From: Microcebus murinus
Taxonomy: Eukaryota > Chordata > Mammalia > Primates > Cheirogaleidae
Direction of reading: 5' to 3'
DNA length: 64,000 nt
NCBI RefSeq assembly: GCF_040939455.1
Contig: NC_134115.1
Coordinates: forward strand, 27,740,727 to 27,804,726
Shown here: positions 39,967 through 54,310 of the stretch, piece by piece
How positions within the stretch are numbered: position 1 is the first letter of the stretch
Layout of the letters: each line of letters starts with the position of its first letter
Position numbers and translations under genes: made by a program
The notes under the pieces: generated by a model
Database searches by the model: none
Told to the model about the DNA's origin: nothing
Seen by the model: the letters and a program-made list of their open reading frames with translations, nothing else

Positions 39967-42411
39967 ATTGAATATCTACTATGTCTTTAACATAGTTCAC
40001 CAAAATGCTCATGAGCACAGATCATGTGAGCCAAGACAGAGGCCCATTGTACAACTCCAAAATATACCTTTCATGATGACATCAGCCCATTGTTCTGCCA
40101 CCTCTCCTCTGGTTCATCAGCCAACCAGGTATCACCTCTTTCAGGCAGCCCAGAGTGCCAGTCTCCTTGCTACTTCCACAATACATTTCATCACAAATAA
40201 TGTACCTCTATGTTAACCTGTCAGTCTAGATTAGGAAAAAAGTGGCAAGATTAATATTGGTTTCATACAGTCTCCTGCTAACTAATCTTATCTTTTTAAA
40301 GTACTCAAAAAATATCATCTGTTTAATTACCTACCACTAAGCCATTTTATAATGCTGCCCAGAATTTATGTCAAATTTACACAATTTCTAGAATCCAGGA
40401 ATTATAAATATCAGAAAGAGCTTTTCCTATCTCCAGTTTTTCTGCCATTTCTTTTTATTTCCCATGAGTTCTTAAGAGTTACCTACATTTTCTGGTGGTC
40501 ATAGTTGGAACTTCTTTTATGGTTCTTTTAACCTATTGAAAGCAGAATTCGAAGGCTGGTGGCTCGTGGGCAGCATCTGTCCAAAGAGGGCCGTTTTGTG
40601 GGATTCACAGTGATTGTTAAAATTAATCCCAAATATGTTTCTGGACTGGGCATGCTCTCTACTGCCACAGAGTGAGCCTCTGCCAGGGCCAGCTGACACC
40701 CTGCCTGCTTTACCTGCATTCTTGATCTGCCTGCCCAGAGGCATTTGCTTCTCAGACTCTTAATTAAAGCATCCAGATCATCCTCACCATCACCCACCTG
40801 TCAGGCTCCACTTGTCAGGAGAAGTTGCGGTTTGAATTTTCTACAATTTAAGCAAACTAGGATTTAGCATTATTTCTGGTGTCATCTTTTAATCTAACAT
40901 TCTTTCCCAAGCCAGTGGGCTTTTTGCCCTTTTCATTTCATCTAAATCCAAGAGGTGATAAAACATGACTATTAATAGTATACCTAACTTGTAAGTATTC
41001 TTAACAGTGACAGAGAGCAATAACTTAGGATAGAGAAAATTCATAAATAATAATAATTTTAAAAAGCCGTATAAGCCAAAAAATGTGAGCTTCCCCACTT
41101 CCCACCATATCTTTCCCCAGAGCTGATCTTTGGTCTCTCCATTGAGTTGAGTTTAAAGTTTTTTTCCCTTTTTCTTCTCAGAGTTAGTGAGAAGGATAAT
41201 TAACCCAACAGGAACGGCTGGTGACTCTAAAGGACTTAATAATTCACAAATTAGATATCAGCCTGTGGACAAGCAAGAGTCGGCTTTAGCTGTTCTGCAT
41301 CATTGCCTTCCTTTGAAACCTGGGTGACCTTTTCTCCCAACAAGAGCCCCAGGGTTGAGCCATGCAACACGGGATTGCCCTTCCCTTCATCCTGCAAGCA
41401 CCCCACTACTAGCACTCAGGGAATGTAGGAAATTTACAGACATGGCCTGCCAACCTTTTTTTTTCTTCTTCTTCTTTCGAATGCTCTTTTCTTCATCTCG
41501 CTGGCCAAAGAGTTTAGTTGTAGCTGAGTCTGTCTGTCGCTGGGGTTTTTGCACCAACCTATGGAAGCCCCTTTCTTTGGCCAACTCACAGCTTCCCGGA
41601 ACCCCATCGTGTTTCTGTTGTGATCGCTTCCTCCTGAGTTTTTTCTGAAACAAGCCACTCGGGGTCTGGAGATGTGAAAGAGAGAAAGTTAAATGGAGAG
41701 TTCCTCCCATGGAATGTCTTCCTTTCCACAGTGCCTCTTTTTCTTCCTGAGGCACTTTCGGTATCTATCTCCTTGAGAATTCCTATCCATCCATAAATTC
41801 TTATCATCCACATCCCCACGTTGTCTCCTGAGTTATTTGATCAGAGTCAGCTCCCCGTGACTACAATCCTGACCCCAAACTCTCCATCTGCCCCTGAGGC
41901 CTGTTATCTACGATGCGTGCCTATTTACACTGAGCTTCTCAGGGACACGTGTTTAAAGATTAAAGGAAGCATCCTTGTATGGGGGAAATGTATGTAAATT
42001 TGAATCTAGGACTTTTTATTCTTTTGTAACCCCCTACATCAAATTCCCATCAGTTAGGCCCATGTCTAAAATGATGATACAGTTAGACAGTTAGTTCAAC
42101 ATAACAATTCTGGAAGAAAATGAATAAAATAGTCCATTATTGTCTTAGTCAAGTCTTACCTTCCAATCCATCCCAGAACCCACAGGAGAGTTACAATTTG
42201 GTTAAGAATACTTCCTCGGACCTGTTCTAGCAGACTCCCCTCCCCTAGTTCTGTTCCCTGGGGCTGTGCTACTTGGGGCTTCCCCCGACACCTTCTCTCT
42301 TTCCCCAGAGAGCCTTTTCCTCCTCTACCTCCCCTGTCTTCTTTCATCTTCCTTGGTCTTCTCAGTCTCTGTGTCCTGTTTATTGCCTAGGAGCAGACAA
42401 CCAGGTCCTGA

Positions 42412-42437
42412 CTCTTCTTCTTCTTCTTCTTTTTTTT
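42412..42437. repeat. (TTC)n and T run
   Basis: About seven ttc units followed by eight T, at the tail side of the antisense monomer that follows. Confidence 0.8.
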
Positions 42438-42578
42438 AAGCCACAGGGCCTCATAATGTCACCCAGGCTGGAGTGCAATGGCTATTCACGGGCACAATCA
42501 TAGCCCAGGACAGCCTCAAACTCCTGGGCTCAAGTGATCCTCCTACCTCACCTTCCCAAGTAGCTGGGACTACAGGCG
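42438..42578 (-). mobile_element. FLAM-A-like 7SL-derived monomer, antisense
   Basis: The complement of the element reads gtgcccgtgaatagccattg and cactccagcctgggtgacat. The gtgaatagcc block is kept by 7SL RNA and the oldest free left Alu monomers but lost from dimeric Alus. It stops at tactacaggcg-like sequence, so the extreme 5' end is missing. A 7SL pseudogene fragment is the alternative. Confidence 0.75.
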
Positions 42579-42918
42579 CTCCCCTGGGGCTGAAGGGGGG
42601 TGGCATGTGGGGAGCGAGGCCCCCCCAGCACAGGCCGTGGTGGAGAGCTATTTCACAGCGCTCAGACCTGTGACCACTTGCAAGTATGTCAAAAAAGCAA
42701 CTATATCTCTGTTGAATACCAAACTTATGTATACTGGGCACCAGAAAGTAAAGAAGAAGGAAGAATAAAGCTATCCCACCTTTTGTTACTCTTCCACCAA
42801 TAAAAAGCTAGTGAGATCCAGTACCTAAAGTACATTACACAAAAAGTCTTGTGTTACAGAAATGTATGGTCTATCCTCCTCCTCGCTTTCATGAACAGGC
42901 ATTTTATCCATTTAACAA

Positions 42919-43250
42919 AGCTCGGCGGTGGCTCACACCTGTAATCCTAGCACTCTGGGAGGCCGAGGCGGGAGTATCACTCAAGGTCAGGAGTTCGAAA
43001 CCAGCCTGAGCAAGAGCAAGACCGTGTCTCTACTAAAAATAGAAAAAAATTAATTGGCCAACTAATATATATGTATAGAAAACATTAGCCGGGCATGGTG
43101 GCACGTGCCTGTAGTCACAGCTACTCGGGAGGCTGAGGCAGGAGGATTGCTTGAGCCTAGGAGTTTGAGGTTGCTGTGAGCTAGGCTGACACCACGGCAC
43201 TCTAGCTAGGGCAACAGAGTGAGGCTCTGTCTCAAAAAAAAAAAAAAAAA
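42919..43250 (+). mobile_element. Strepsirrhine Alu, slightly 5'-truncated
   Basis: Starts within the first bases of the consensus (ctcggcggtggctcacacct) and runs to gtctcaaa plus an A18 tail. Has aattggccaactaatatata and lacks the TCAC insertion. Confidence 0.93.
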
Positions 43251-43762
43251 ACAGAAAAAGCTCACTGCATTGCAAAAATGAAATTGCAGTTCCTGCAAAA
43301 TCAAACTCCATAGACTAAATGGTAAAAGGTAATTGCAAATCTCTAAGAGACACAAACTTGTTATTGTAAATAATTTGTTTCTTGGGCTGTGCTTATATGA
43401 TAAAACGAAGTGAAAGAGGAAGAAGTTGTATTTTCCTCCTGAATTAGCTGAGCAAATGGCATTGGGTTTGCCAGATACAGAATAGCTCAATGTTCAAGTC
43501 TTTTAGGAATACACTGGGGCATGGTTGGCAGTGTGGGCTGGGCTCCTGACAGGCACTGGGTTTGTCATGGGATAGCCAGAGGGAGCAAAAGAGAAAATGT
43601 CTCAGATGCAGGGCTCTTGAGACCAGTCTAGGGACATAGGCTGAGTCAGGGGAAGCTGGAGGATGGAGCAGGTGGGAGGTTGCCAAGAGAGGCAGAAATG
43701 TGCCCCAAAGCAGGGAAATCACACCCCATGCCCCGGTGAGATTTTTTTAAAAAGCCTACAGA

Positions 43763-44100
43763 AGGCTGGGCGTGGTGGCTCACGCCTATAATCCTAGCAC
43801 ACTTGGAAGCCAGGGCAGGTGGATCGCTAGCCTCGGTCAGGAGTTCAAAACCGGCCTGAGCAAGAGCGAGACCCCATCTCTACTAAAAATAGAAAGAAAT
43901 TCATTGGCCAACTAAAAATATATAGAAAAAATTAGCCGGGCATGATGGCACATACCTGTAGTCCCAGCTACTCGGGAGGCCAAGGCAGGAGGATTGCTTG
44001 AGCCCAGCCAGGAGTTTGAGGTTGCTGTGAGCTAGGCTGACGCCACAGCACTCACTCTAGCCTGGGCAACAAAGTGAGACTCTGTCTCAAAAAAAAAAAA
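43763..44100 (+). mobile_element. Full-length strepsirrhine Alu
   Basis: ggctgggcgtggtggctcac to the A-tail, flanked by aaaagcctacag at 43750-43761 and 44101-44112 (target site duplication). Carries the TCAC insertion (gcactcactctagcc). Confidence 0.94.
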
Positions 44101-44604
44101 AAAAGCCTACAGGTTCCTAAGAGAGGAACTCCACAGCCTCTTACACTATACCTCCTTCTGGCACAGAAGCGTATATACTCCTCCCTAACAGAGGTGTTCC
44201 TGTCACACCAGCACCATCACTGCAGGCTCGAGGACACCTGCTCTAATTCCCTCATTCCTTGTACAGCATATTCTGTAGCCGGGGTCTACCAGCCTCACGT
44301 GCATTTTTAGGGTCAGCAGTCAAGTGATTTACTTTGCATATTGGGAGGATTGGAAAAAAAAAATCTTTATTCCTCCCCATAAAAGTTGTGACTGGGTCTC
44401 CTTTAGAGTAGCCAAAAGAATTACCTTTGGGCATTTAAAAGTGAAAGTTTGAGCTCAACCTGTGACTTGGCTTTGGTTTGCCCTTTTCCAGTGATTAATA
44501 ATTTGAGCAGGTAAAATATAAGGTACAGTTTTATTTTTAATAGGTGGCCTCCATCTTTGTCAATAAGTGGCCAGGCAGACTGGGTGACAACTGAAATCAA
44601 GTTC

Positions 44605-44690
44605 ATAACTGTCACTGACTCAGTGAACATTTACTGACACCTGGCAGGTGTTGCGCTGGCAGCTCGGAGATGGGAACAGAAATATGAGAG
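44605..44690 (-). repeat. L2-like fragment, antisense
   Basis: actcagtgaacatttactga, cacctggcaggtgttgcgct, gctcggagatgggaacaga: antisense LINE-2 3' end. Confidence 0.5.
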
Positions 44691-45535
44691 GGACCACGCC
44701 CAGTGGGGAGGGTGGAGACATCTAGAAGTAACTGTAATATAGGCATCCGTGATCAGCTACCCTGAGAAGGAGGGACAGAGAGAGGAGTAGGATGGTTTAC
44801 TTACTGACAGATACCCCAGAGTTTACCACAAATTACTTTATGTAATCTTGGTTACATTTCTTGATTTTTGCTGTCCCTTTATTAATGAAAGGATTGGGTT
44901 AAATTAGATCAACCTTGAATGCCTCAGTCATAGGGCCATCTTAATTCCTTTGGAGACACTAAATTCTCAAAAGGTGATCATGAATAACAACAAAGATCAT
45001 TGTGTCAATGCAAAATAAAAATAATTTCCATCCATGGAATATAAAACTTACATGTATGCTGCAATAAAAATAGCTACATTCTAGAAGTCTATTGCAAAAC
45101 TGATGCGTAAAACCTTCAAAATGCAACATTCTCCTTTTGTGGGTGACCCTGATAAACCAACACCTGAATACTTGCTAAGGTCATTAAATCCTGCCCAGAG
45201 TCACAACCAGGCCACAGGAGTGGGACAGGGGTGGGACTTGGCCCCACGCCACTGCAGTAAGAACTGCTCCATTGTGGGGCTCAGTTACGAGCATTGAGCA
45301 TTACATTTCATTGAGGGAAAGGGAGATTGGCAGCTAAAAACCACTGGGACAGGCAATCTCTAAAGCCTCTCCCAGCTCAAAAAGATTTGGATTCTGTGAT
45401 TCTCAGTGACTGTGTCAGTGCCATTCCCTCCCCGCCTAGCCCCTTGATGACCTCTGACCCCTCGGTTTCCCTGTGGGAGGACAGCATTGAAGGCTTCAAG
45501 CCCAGGCATGGCTCTGATCCCCCCTCTATACCTGA

Positions 45536-47056
<1,521 letters not shown>

Positions 47057-49435
47057 ACCTTCCTTAACGTCTGTTGCAGGAGGCTCAAGAATCCAGCCCT
47101 AAAATTCTCCCCCACTCCACCTTTTCCCCCTTTCCTTTAATCCTATCTGCTTTATTCCTAGCTGAGCAAAAACGAGCAATGCTTTGGGAGGTGTTAACTC
47201 AAAGGTGACTTCTGGGCCACAGATCAAGAAAGCATTTGATCTGACCCAGTGCCAAAAACAGGGGATTTAAGGCATGTTCACACTTGCTGGGTAGGGAGGG
47301 GGAACGAGGGGAAGAAGAAGGGTTAGAGCTGAAAGAGTGTCACCAGTCCCTGCAAAAAGCCATGAGAGCTGGGGAACCAAGGGGCTTCAAGAACTCTCCA
47401 TGCCAGGAGGCATCTGTTGATTTCTGACCATTATCAAGAGTCTTAGAATGCAGGGCTAAATTGCAAAATAAAATAAAATGGCCAGCATACAAAATGAGAT
47501 ATTCTAAACTTCCATTCTGTTTTCTTTTCACATTGGCTCATCACTGGTGACTGATGAAGAGCATCCTTTTTATTCAGTATAAGCCGGCAGCAAGCAGTTC
47601 TACCTAACGTCCCACATCCTTCTCATGCCAACACCTCTGTAATTGATCATTATAAAGAAAAAACAAGGTAACAGTCATAGTTCACCTGTCTCTTATCTAT
47701 TCACTTCTGGTGCCACAACTGTTTATCTTTTTGGAAGAAAATAAGGGAACAGAAATGCCTTTTTTTGTATTGCAATCAGAATGAAAGAAGAGTTGATGTT
47801 AAAAACAAAAGTCAAGTGATTTATTATGTACGGAGCAAATATAGTCGAGCAAGCTCAGGATGAATGTAATTAAATAATTTTCTATTTTTTAATTTATTTC
47901 ATACCGTACCTGTCATCAATGAATTCACTCCCTGAATATGTAATATTGAACTTCCGGGAAAAAAAAAAAAACAGTGAGCAGAACTAACCTAAAATTGCCA
48001 CGTGGGATAGTGTTATAGTCTCACCATTCATATCATGTGTTATGCCGCTGTCTAGCCTTCCTCATTTGCATGAGTCCACCGTGTCCTCTGAACACCTCCA
48101 AGATGTAACTGCCAATTTTCACACTACCCATCACATGACCATTTTGTATATGAATATATGGTATATATGTGGATATTTTCATACCTAGAGTTTTGCCATC
48201 TAATCTGAGCTCAGCATAAATTTAATTGGAGTTTTTCAAGGGCTGGTATCTTTTCTATGGAAATGTTCCAAAGTACTTTTTAAGGAAGTTTCAAAGCTAT
48301 AAATAACCTTAGAATTGACTGGAAGTTTGGTATCCACCCAAAGCCATCAGTTGCAGGCATACCATGAATATTTTTCTTATAGACAGAGCTATTAAAAAAG
48401 ATATGGTAAACCAAAATAGAAAGCAAATAAACCATATAGAGAGTTCTATACTATAAGCCGCCTATAGACATATATATGCATTTACACAGAGACACATGTT
48501 TATATATAATATATGAACAGACATATAGAGCTTTCTTAAGAGGCTTGGACTTTTCTATCACCTTGAAGTATAACCAAGATTTTTTAATATCCAAGAAGTT
48601 CCTTTGAAAGAGTTCATTAAACTATTAGACCAAACGTTGAAATTATAATTTTGAAAAAATTCCTATAACCTTAAATTTTCCTCGTACCAAATTAGAGTTG
48701 TCCAAACAACTCACACTACCTGCCCTCTGCCACATTTTGTCTGAAATCAGGACAACCCATTTATTCTGGGTTTTCCCACGTAAAGCTTTTACACCAAGTA
48801 CAAATCTGAATAGACATGCAATTCTATACCAGTTAGTATTATAGACTCTGGAATATAGACATGGGTTTCTAGATCAGAATCTGGATTTGAAGTAAGGTAA
48901 AGAAATCTTGACTCTAAATCAAATTCCTGCTTGGATCACTGAAGATTAAAAGAAAATAAAGCCTTTAAGGAAAATTACATAATATTCCTGACCCAAGATA
49001 CTACCTGGTTCTTTTATTTAGTTATAGTTGAAAACATCAATTTTTATTTCATTTTGTGAGATCAAGTAGATATAGGGACAACACCTCTAGCCTTTAAATA
49101 TAAAAACAAGAGCAAACAAATGAACAATAAAAAAAACCTTAACAAGTTTTCAGGTATAGAAAAGGTGATGGTGATGAGGTTACATATGTAAAGAATTAAG
49201 CAATTCCTTTTTCACTCCTTGGTATTTAGGTGAATTGGTAATAAAACTTCAGACCCCCTCATTTATAATTGTTCTAAAAACGTTTAAGATTTCATTGGAC
49301 CCCACACTGGCTGTTTTCCTCTCGGTGCACACACATCGATCTAAGAATAAATCATTTGTCCTTAAACTTCCCTGATCATGAACCCCTGTGAGGATCTGAT
49401 GAAAACTCCAGGCCCTCTCCCTAGGGGGAAAAAAA

Positions 49436-49443
49436 TGTACATA
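49436..49443 (+). promoter_or_regulatory. Pumilio-type motif TGTACATA
   Basis: Matches the PUF-protein RNA consensus UGUANAUA, in sense within the 3' UTR. First of four in about 820 nt; binding is not shown by sequence alone. Confidence 0.4.
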
Positions 49444-49670
49444 CACACGAAGTTGCAATATAACTTTAAAGGGTTCATGAGCCCGTGGCTCCATATTGAT
49501 TGATAAAGAGGGAAAAGAACCATGTTTGTTAATAATCAATACGATTGTAATAGGCACTTTACATTTTGAGACCATTTCTCTGTGATTCTCAGGAAGGTCA
49601 AGTCTCAGCACCAGAGTTTGAACCAAGATTTCGTCATTTTCGTTTCTTAGATTAGGTGTTGCTAGTTCCA

Positions 49671-49678
49671 TGTACATA
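49671..49678 (+). promoter_or_regulatory. Pumilio-type motif TGTACATA
   Basis: Second UGUANAUA match, 235 nt after the first, sense strand. Confidence 0.4.
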
Positions 49679-50050
49679 CATCCTAACGTTTTGATGATTT
49701 TAATAGCAAGCACACTCACAAAGCCTAAGGCTCTCTGAGAGAGCCTATAGAGGGATCCAGGAAGGAGGTGAAACCATTATTCTTTGACATCAAGCACCTC
49801 CAGGGCCTCATTCTGGACCAGATCGGAAGTGAGAAAAGAAATTACCAACACGAGTGTTTCCATTCGTCGTGATTTTGGAGAGAAAGGAACAGGACCCGAG
49901 AAACTAAATACGTATCAGTCCTGATCTTGTGATCACCTGGTTCTCTTTTCGTGCGTGCAGACTAAGCTCTGACGTCTTTTGTGATGTGTGTGAAACATAT
50001 AGCCAAATTAGACACAAACTGTGTAACGTCCATGAGCCATTTCTTTCCTG

Positions 50051-50058
50051 TGTACATA
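50051..50058 (+). promoter_or_regulatory. Pumilio-type motif TGTACATA
   Basis: Third UGUANAUA match, sense strand. Confidence 0.4.
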
Positions 50059-50249
50059 CATGCGTGTTATTTTTCAACCCATTTCTTTCCATTTCCGGGC
50101 TGTCTGCGCACTGATGTGGCATTGATTCTGTGGCCTTGTTCAGTCAGCTCATGCCCAGCCCATTGATCCCACCACGTCCCTGACGGACGGGATGTTAATT
50201 ACCTGTCTCTGTGAATTAAGCAGCTCATGATCTGCAAGTTATTGAGGAC

Positions 50250-50259
50250 TGTAAATAAA
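50250..50259 (+). promoter_or_regulatory. Pumilio-type motif overlapping a poly(A) signal
   Basis: TGTAAATA at 50250-50257 shares bases with AATAAA at 50254-50259, so PUF binding and cleavage-factor binding would exclude each other if both are real. No strong GT-rich element follows closely, so use as a poly(A) site is doubtful. Confidence 0.35.
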
Positions 50260-51045
50260 GTCATAGAGAGTCAAGGAACTAATAGCTTCGGTTTAATCAT
50301 CTGCTTCAAAGGTGCCATTTTTATATACTACCATATGTAATGATTTGTTCTAAATTGCTTGTTCCTTTTGAAAAAAATTAAGGATGTTTTATGAAAATGA
50401 CCATGGCGGTCTCCTGATTAACTAATACTTTATATTTATAGTTAGAGAGACTCCCTCCTTGCTAGATTTGAACGAGGAGCTGGAAAGCTTGGGGACAATT
50501 GTCATGGCTAGTTTGTGTTATTTCTGCAAGCCAAAAGGTGTATTAGCAGTCAGAATGCAGCACTTTACAGAACTGGATTTTTTCTAAAGTCTAAGCTTCC
50601 AGGTCTAGTATATTATTTAGCACTTTGAAAGTTCCCCTTTTAAAATATATATATAAGAATAATCAAATGGGAAAAATGTACTTGTAAAAACACAAAATGT
50701 GTTTCTTCTGAATGTTTCAAATGTATTCTAAAATATGGTTTCTATAGGTAATATTATGGTAGATAACTGGATAGTACATTTTTTTTTTTACTTTCTGAGG
50801 CTGTACAGTCTAATCTTCCTGAATGTTTGGGCTGTTTAATTTCTTTAAAGATAATCAATATTATCCAGTCATCCATCATGCTATATCTATAGGCTATGCC
50901 ATTCCATATGTTGGGCAATGCTGTATTATAAAACACATGTAAACATATATGTAACCCGTGTTTAACCCAGCATAGTTGTAGCATGTGGTTGTATTAATGA
51001 ACGTTACAGGACAGCTTTATAATCGTTTATAAATCTGTAACATTC

Positions 51046-51051
51046 AATAAA
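51046..51051 (+). promoter_or_regulatory. TRPM3: Alternative poly(A) signal AATAAA
   Basis: Context cattcaataaagaagcacat, then gttgcaaggattaattatgt: a canonical hexamer, a CA cleavage dinucleotide about 10 nt later, and a T/G-rich stretch after it. A good candidate for a shorter 3' UTR of about 4.0 kb. Confidence 0.6.
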
Positions 51052-53979
51052 GAAGCACATGTTGCAAGGATTAATTATGTTCCCAATTCCACGTTATTGA
51101 GCATCCTTGTGAAATGGGCATTTTTGTTCCTGATCTGCTTATGCTTTTCACATTCCTGTAGACCACTGTAAAATATTTGTATAAGCTGATGTATATCCCC
51201 CAATGAGTCCCGCGAGCTGTGGTAGGCAAGTTGTGATTTAGTGAAAGATGAAACTGGCATGTTATGCAAAAGACTATATGACAAATGAACTTAAAATAAT
51301 ATTTTAAACTCCAATGGAATTAGCTGTTTGTTTACATCTGCCGACCTAATGTGGAAGCAGTGTACAGTATTTTATAAATATGTTCATTCAGTAACACTAT
51401 GTCGTTTCTAGATTAAGTGATGCTAGTGTGTAGGTGGTTATATACTTGGCCTAGATATTGCATTATATAATAACTCACTATCCTTTAACAATAACGATGT
51501 GACTGAAATGAAGTAATCCCTCTCCAAACCCAGGCTTAATTTTGTGTCAACAAAATGCATGCACTGCTTTATGCATTTCTTTTGACTTTTCTAAGGCACT
51601 TAATACTTTACTATTGCCTGCTGTGACGCTTAAACCAGTTAGGAACTCACTCAAAAGGTTGGGCTTCTTATACTGGGGATTATGTTCAAGTTTTTTTAAA
51701 TTAAAAACAAAAAAATAACCAAGGGTTTTTTTAAATCTTTCTTTTTTAAGCTCTGAACAAACAATATGAAATGAAGTATTAACCGAAGTTTGTATAGCTG
51801 TGGGACCCAGAGGTGGCGAGCCAGCACCGCTTGGGTTTGCCAAGGTCTAGGTGTGGTGCATCTGTGATATATGCAAGACACATTTCTGATTACTTAGGGC
51901 TACTGGGTGCAAATTGCTAAACCAGAGATGAGAGTGCGAAGTCCATTGGTGAGAGTGCAGAAGTGCACGTGTCACTGTGAATGAGTGGTCCAATGATACA
52001 ACAGGACACCTCCCTGCTTGTCTTGTGGCTTTCTCACCTTGGGGGTGAGCCTGGCCCAGCGGTGGGAGGCGGGTGATTGGGTGTCTAATTGAGCACAGCG
52101 TGACTCTGTAGAGTTTAGTCTTTAAAGAAATCACCATTTCATCATTAGAAGCCATTCAACATCTAGAAAAGAGAAGAGCCGATTTGCAGTCTTGTAAATT
52201 ACTGCTCCTGAAATGAGGAGAGAAAACTTTTCTCTCATCCTGCACTAACCTAAGCTTTCTCTTCTTCGTACAAGTCAAACATTCTGCTTCTCAGATTGGA
52301 GTCAACCAGAGGAAGAGTTGGTTCTGACTTGAGAAAAACAAGATTTTTTTTTTCTTTTCTTTAATTCATTTCAGAAGGTAGTGGTGTTACCTTTTCTCTC
52401 ATGATTTCCTTGCACTTATCACTGCTAATGAAAACAAGATGTGACCTTTTCTGTGTGTCATCTGAGAGAGGATTTCAGTGACCAGATAATCTAGATGGCA
52501 GTAAGAGTAAGGTGAATTTTCCCTTCCCCAATTTACCTGGTCTACCAGCCACCTTAATTAAACCTGCAGGCCATTGCGCGTTTGCACAATGTTGTATGCT
52601 GGAAAGTGAAAAGACACGTGTGTGGCTAGAATTCCACAGGCTTTCTGGAGAGCGCCAATGCCAATCATGACCCAGGCCCTCCCCTGGAGGAGGCAGGCTG
52701 CTCAGGACGAAGGGACACAGAGAAAAAGTCAGCCTCATGCCTGGACCTGTGGCTTTCTTATTTCCTCTACTTTCTTCTTTTCTCTTAGTCCAATAGTAGC
52801 TGCTTTTTTTTTGCCAGACCAACAGACCCTTGCTCCCATAATTACCTCAATACTTTGTGGGCCTAGCACAATAAGCTGAAACAGCAGCTACTTGGGAAAA
52901 GCCAAAATATTCAGACTTTCTCCCAGCCCCAATCTTCCCACTAACTTACCCTGCTCTTGACTCTATCCCCTGCTCCGAACTTGGCTGGTGTTTGTATCCG
53001 CCTCATCCAATCCTTTGCCCATCTGTATCCCGAAAAGAGTCCCTCACATCTTCCCACACATCATCAGAACCAGCCATCTGCACCTAGATTGAGGAGCTGC
53101 AAACTCAAATACATGGAGGGGCCGGATCCAGAACACAAAATGTGTGAATTGGACCAGAGAAAGCCAACAGAAGAAGTAGGGTTTGTAGGGCATGAGAGAA
53201 TATATGGACCACCACAGAGACATTTAAATTCAGATTTCCAAACACCGTGCTAGCCAAACAAACGTGCTGCCAGCACTAGTCAGTCCCCAAGGCCACAGTT
53301 TGGGACCTCTGACTTTGAGCCAGCCAGGATCAGATTCTTGATGGCGACTTAGTGTACTCACAAAATACACTGAGAACTGGGGGAGGAAAGGAACTCACCC
53401 TATTCGGGGTTACTCTTGTTCTTCTGAGTGATATCTGCATGTTATATTTGTTAGCACATCATTCCAGACCCAAACGCAGGATCTTTGTGAGGGAGTTTCA
53501 AAAGAGTGCCATAGCATGGTATGAAGACTTACCTGCTACCCGTCACTACAGCATCTGACCTGAGTTTATATTGCTGCTACCGCTGTGCAAAACAGTATAC
53601 CTGCAGTATACTGTACTCATAGCCGGTTCATAATATAGGACTTAGACTCTCATTTGTAAACATTCTAACTATAGTTTATAATGGGGGAAATTATTCACAT
53701 AGCCTTTTTAAATGAATTCCTACAAATACAATGATTTTGAAATTGGGTTTGCTAACTCTATATACATCTTTTCCTTCTTTGTGTATGGATAGACAGCGGT
53801 TTGCATATCTATCAACACTATAAATATATATAAATCCTTAGAGGAATTGTTCTTTTTTAAAGGTCTATTATTGGATTCACAATGCACTTTGAGCTTGTTT
53901 GTTTAGATAGATAATTCAAAGCAGAAGTTGGCAGATACCATGGGAAAACTTTCTGAAATTTCTGTAACAAATGTTTTGC

Positions 53980-53985
53980 AATAAA
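53980..53985 (+). promoter_or_regulatory. TRPM3: Probable distal poly(A) signal AATAAA
   Basis: Context aaatgttttgcaataaaaaa, followed by an A run and tcagtagtttaaaacatgac. It is the last canonical hexamer before repeats return at about 54.12 kb, giving a 3' UTR of about 6.9 kb. The genomic A run after it could also cause internal oligo-dT priming, so transcript ends here need care. Confidence 0.6.
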
Positions 53986-54119
53986 AAAAAAAAACTCAGT
54001 AGTTTAAAACATGACTTGGACTTCCTTGTGCATTTCTTTGCTGCCATCCCATCTCCACCACCCATGCTGAGAACATTTGGTGTACATAGAGATAACTACC
54101 TAGGGATCCAAAATTACCT

Positions 54120-54310
54120 GTTTTGGTAGAGCAGAGGTTACAAACTGGCAGCCTATGGGCCATATCTAGCCAGCAGAGAAGGAGTATTATTGGCCAGCAC
54201 ACAAAAAATTTTTTTTAATTTGAAACATTTAAAAATTGGTAGATTTCACATCTAATTCCAGATTCCTGGCCTCTTTTAAACAACCTAAAGATCTGGTTAT
54301 ATGAGACCTG
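54120..54310. mobile_element. Possible hAT-like DNA transposon remnant
   Basis: gcagaggttacaaactggca, gcctatgggccatatctagc, then an AT-rich middle: the opening resembles the terminal words of common hAT MER elements. The right end is not recognisable. Confidence 0.4.

Larger units (their letters stand above)
47057..53998 (+). other. TRPM3: TRPM3 3' UTR (probable full extent)
   Basis: Follows the TAA stop. I see no Alu, L1, L2 or MIR across the whole stretch, unlike the introns and the DNA after 54.1 kb. It is AT-rich, with several AATAAA motifs (47461-47475 region, 50254, 51046, 53980). Open frames inside are short and unmatched. The end at about 53998 rests on the last good poly(A) signal and on repeats resuming after it, so the true end could be earlier. 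Confidence 0.65.

Noticed and set aside
40517..40797. Antisense frames of 75 and 89 codons in the last TRPM3 intron
   Set aside because: Two frames overlap, no match and no splice signals in support of an exon.
41160..41230. Pyrimidine tract and AG near 41180 as a possible extra TRPM3 exon
   Set aside because: The sequence after it meets stops quickly in all frames, no donor was found at a suitable distance, and the flanking exons already join in frame.
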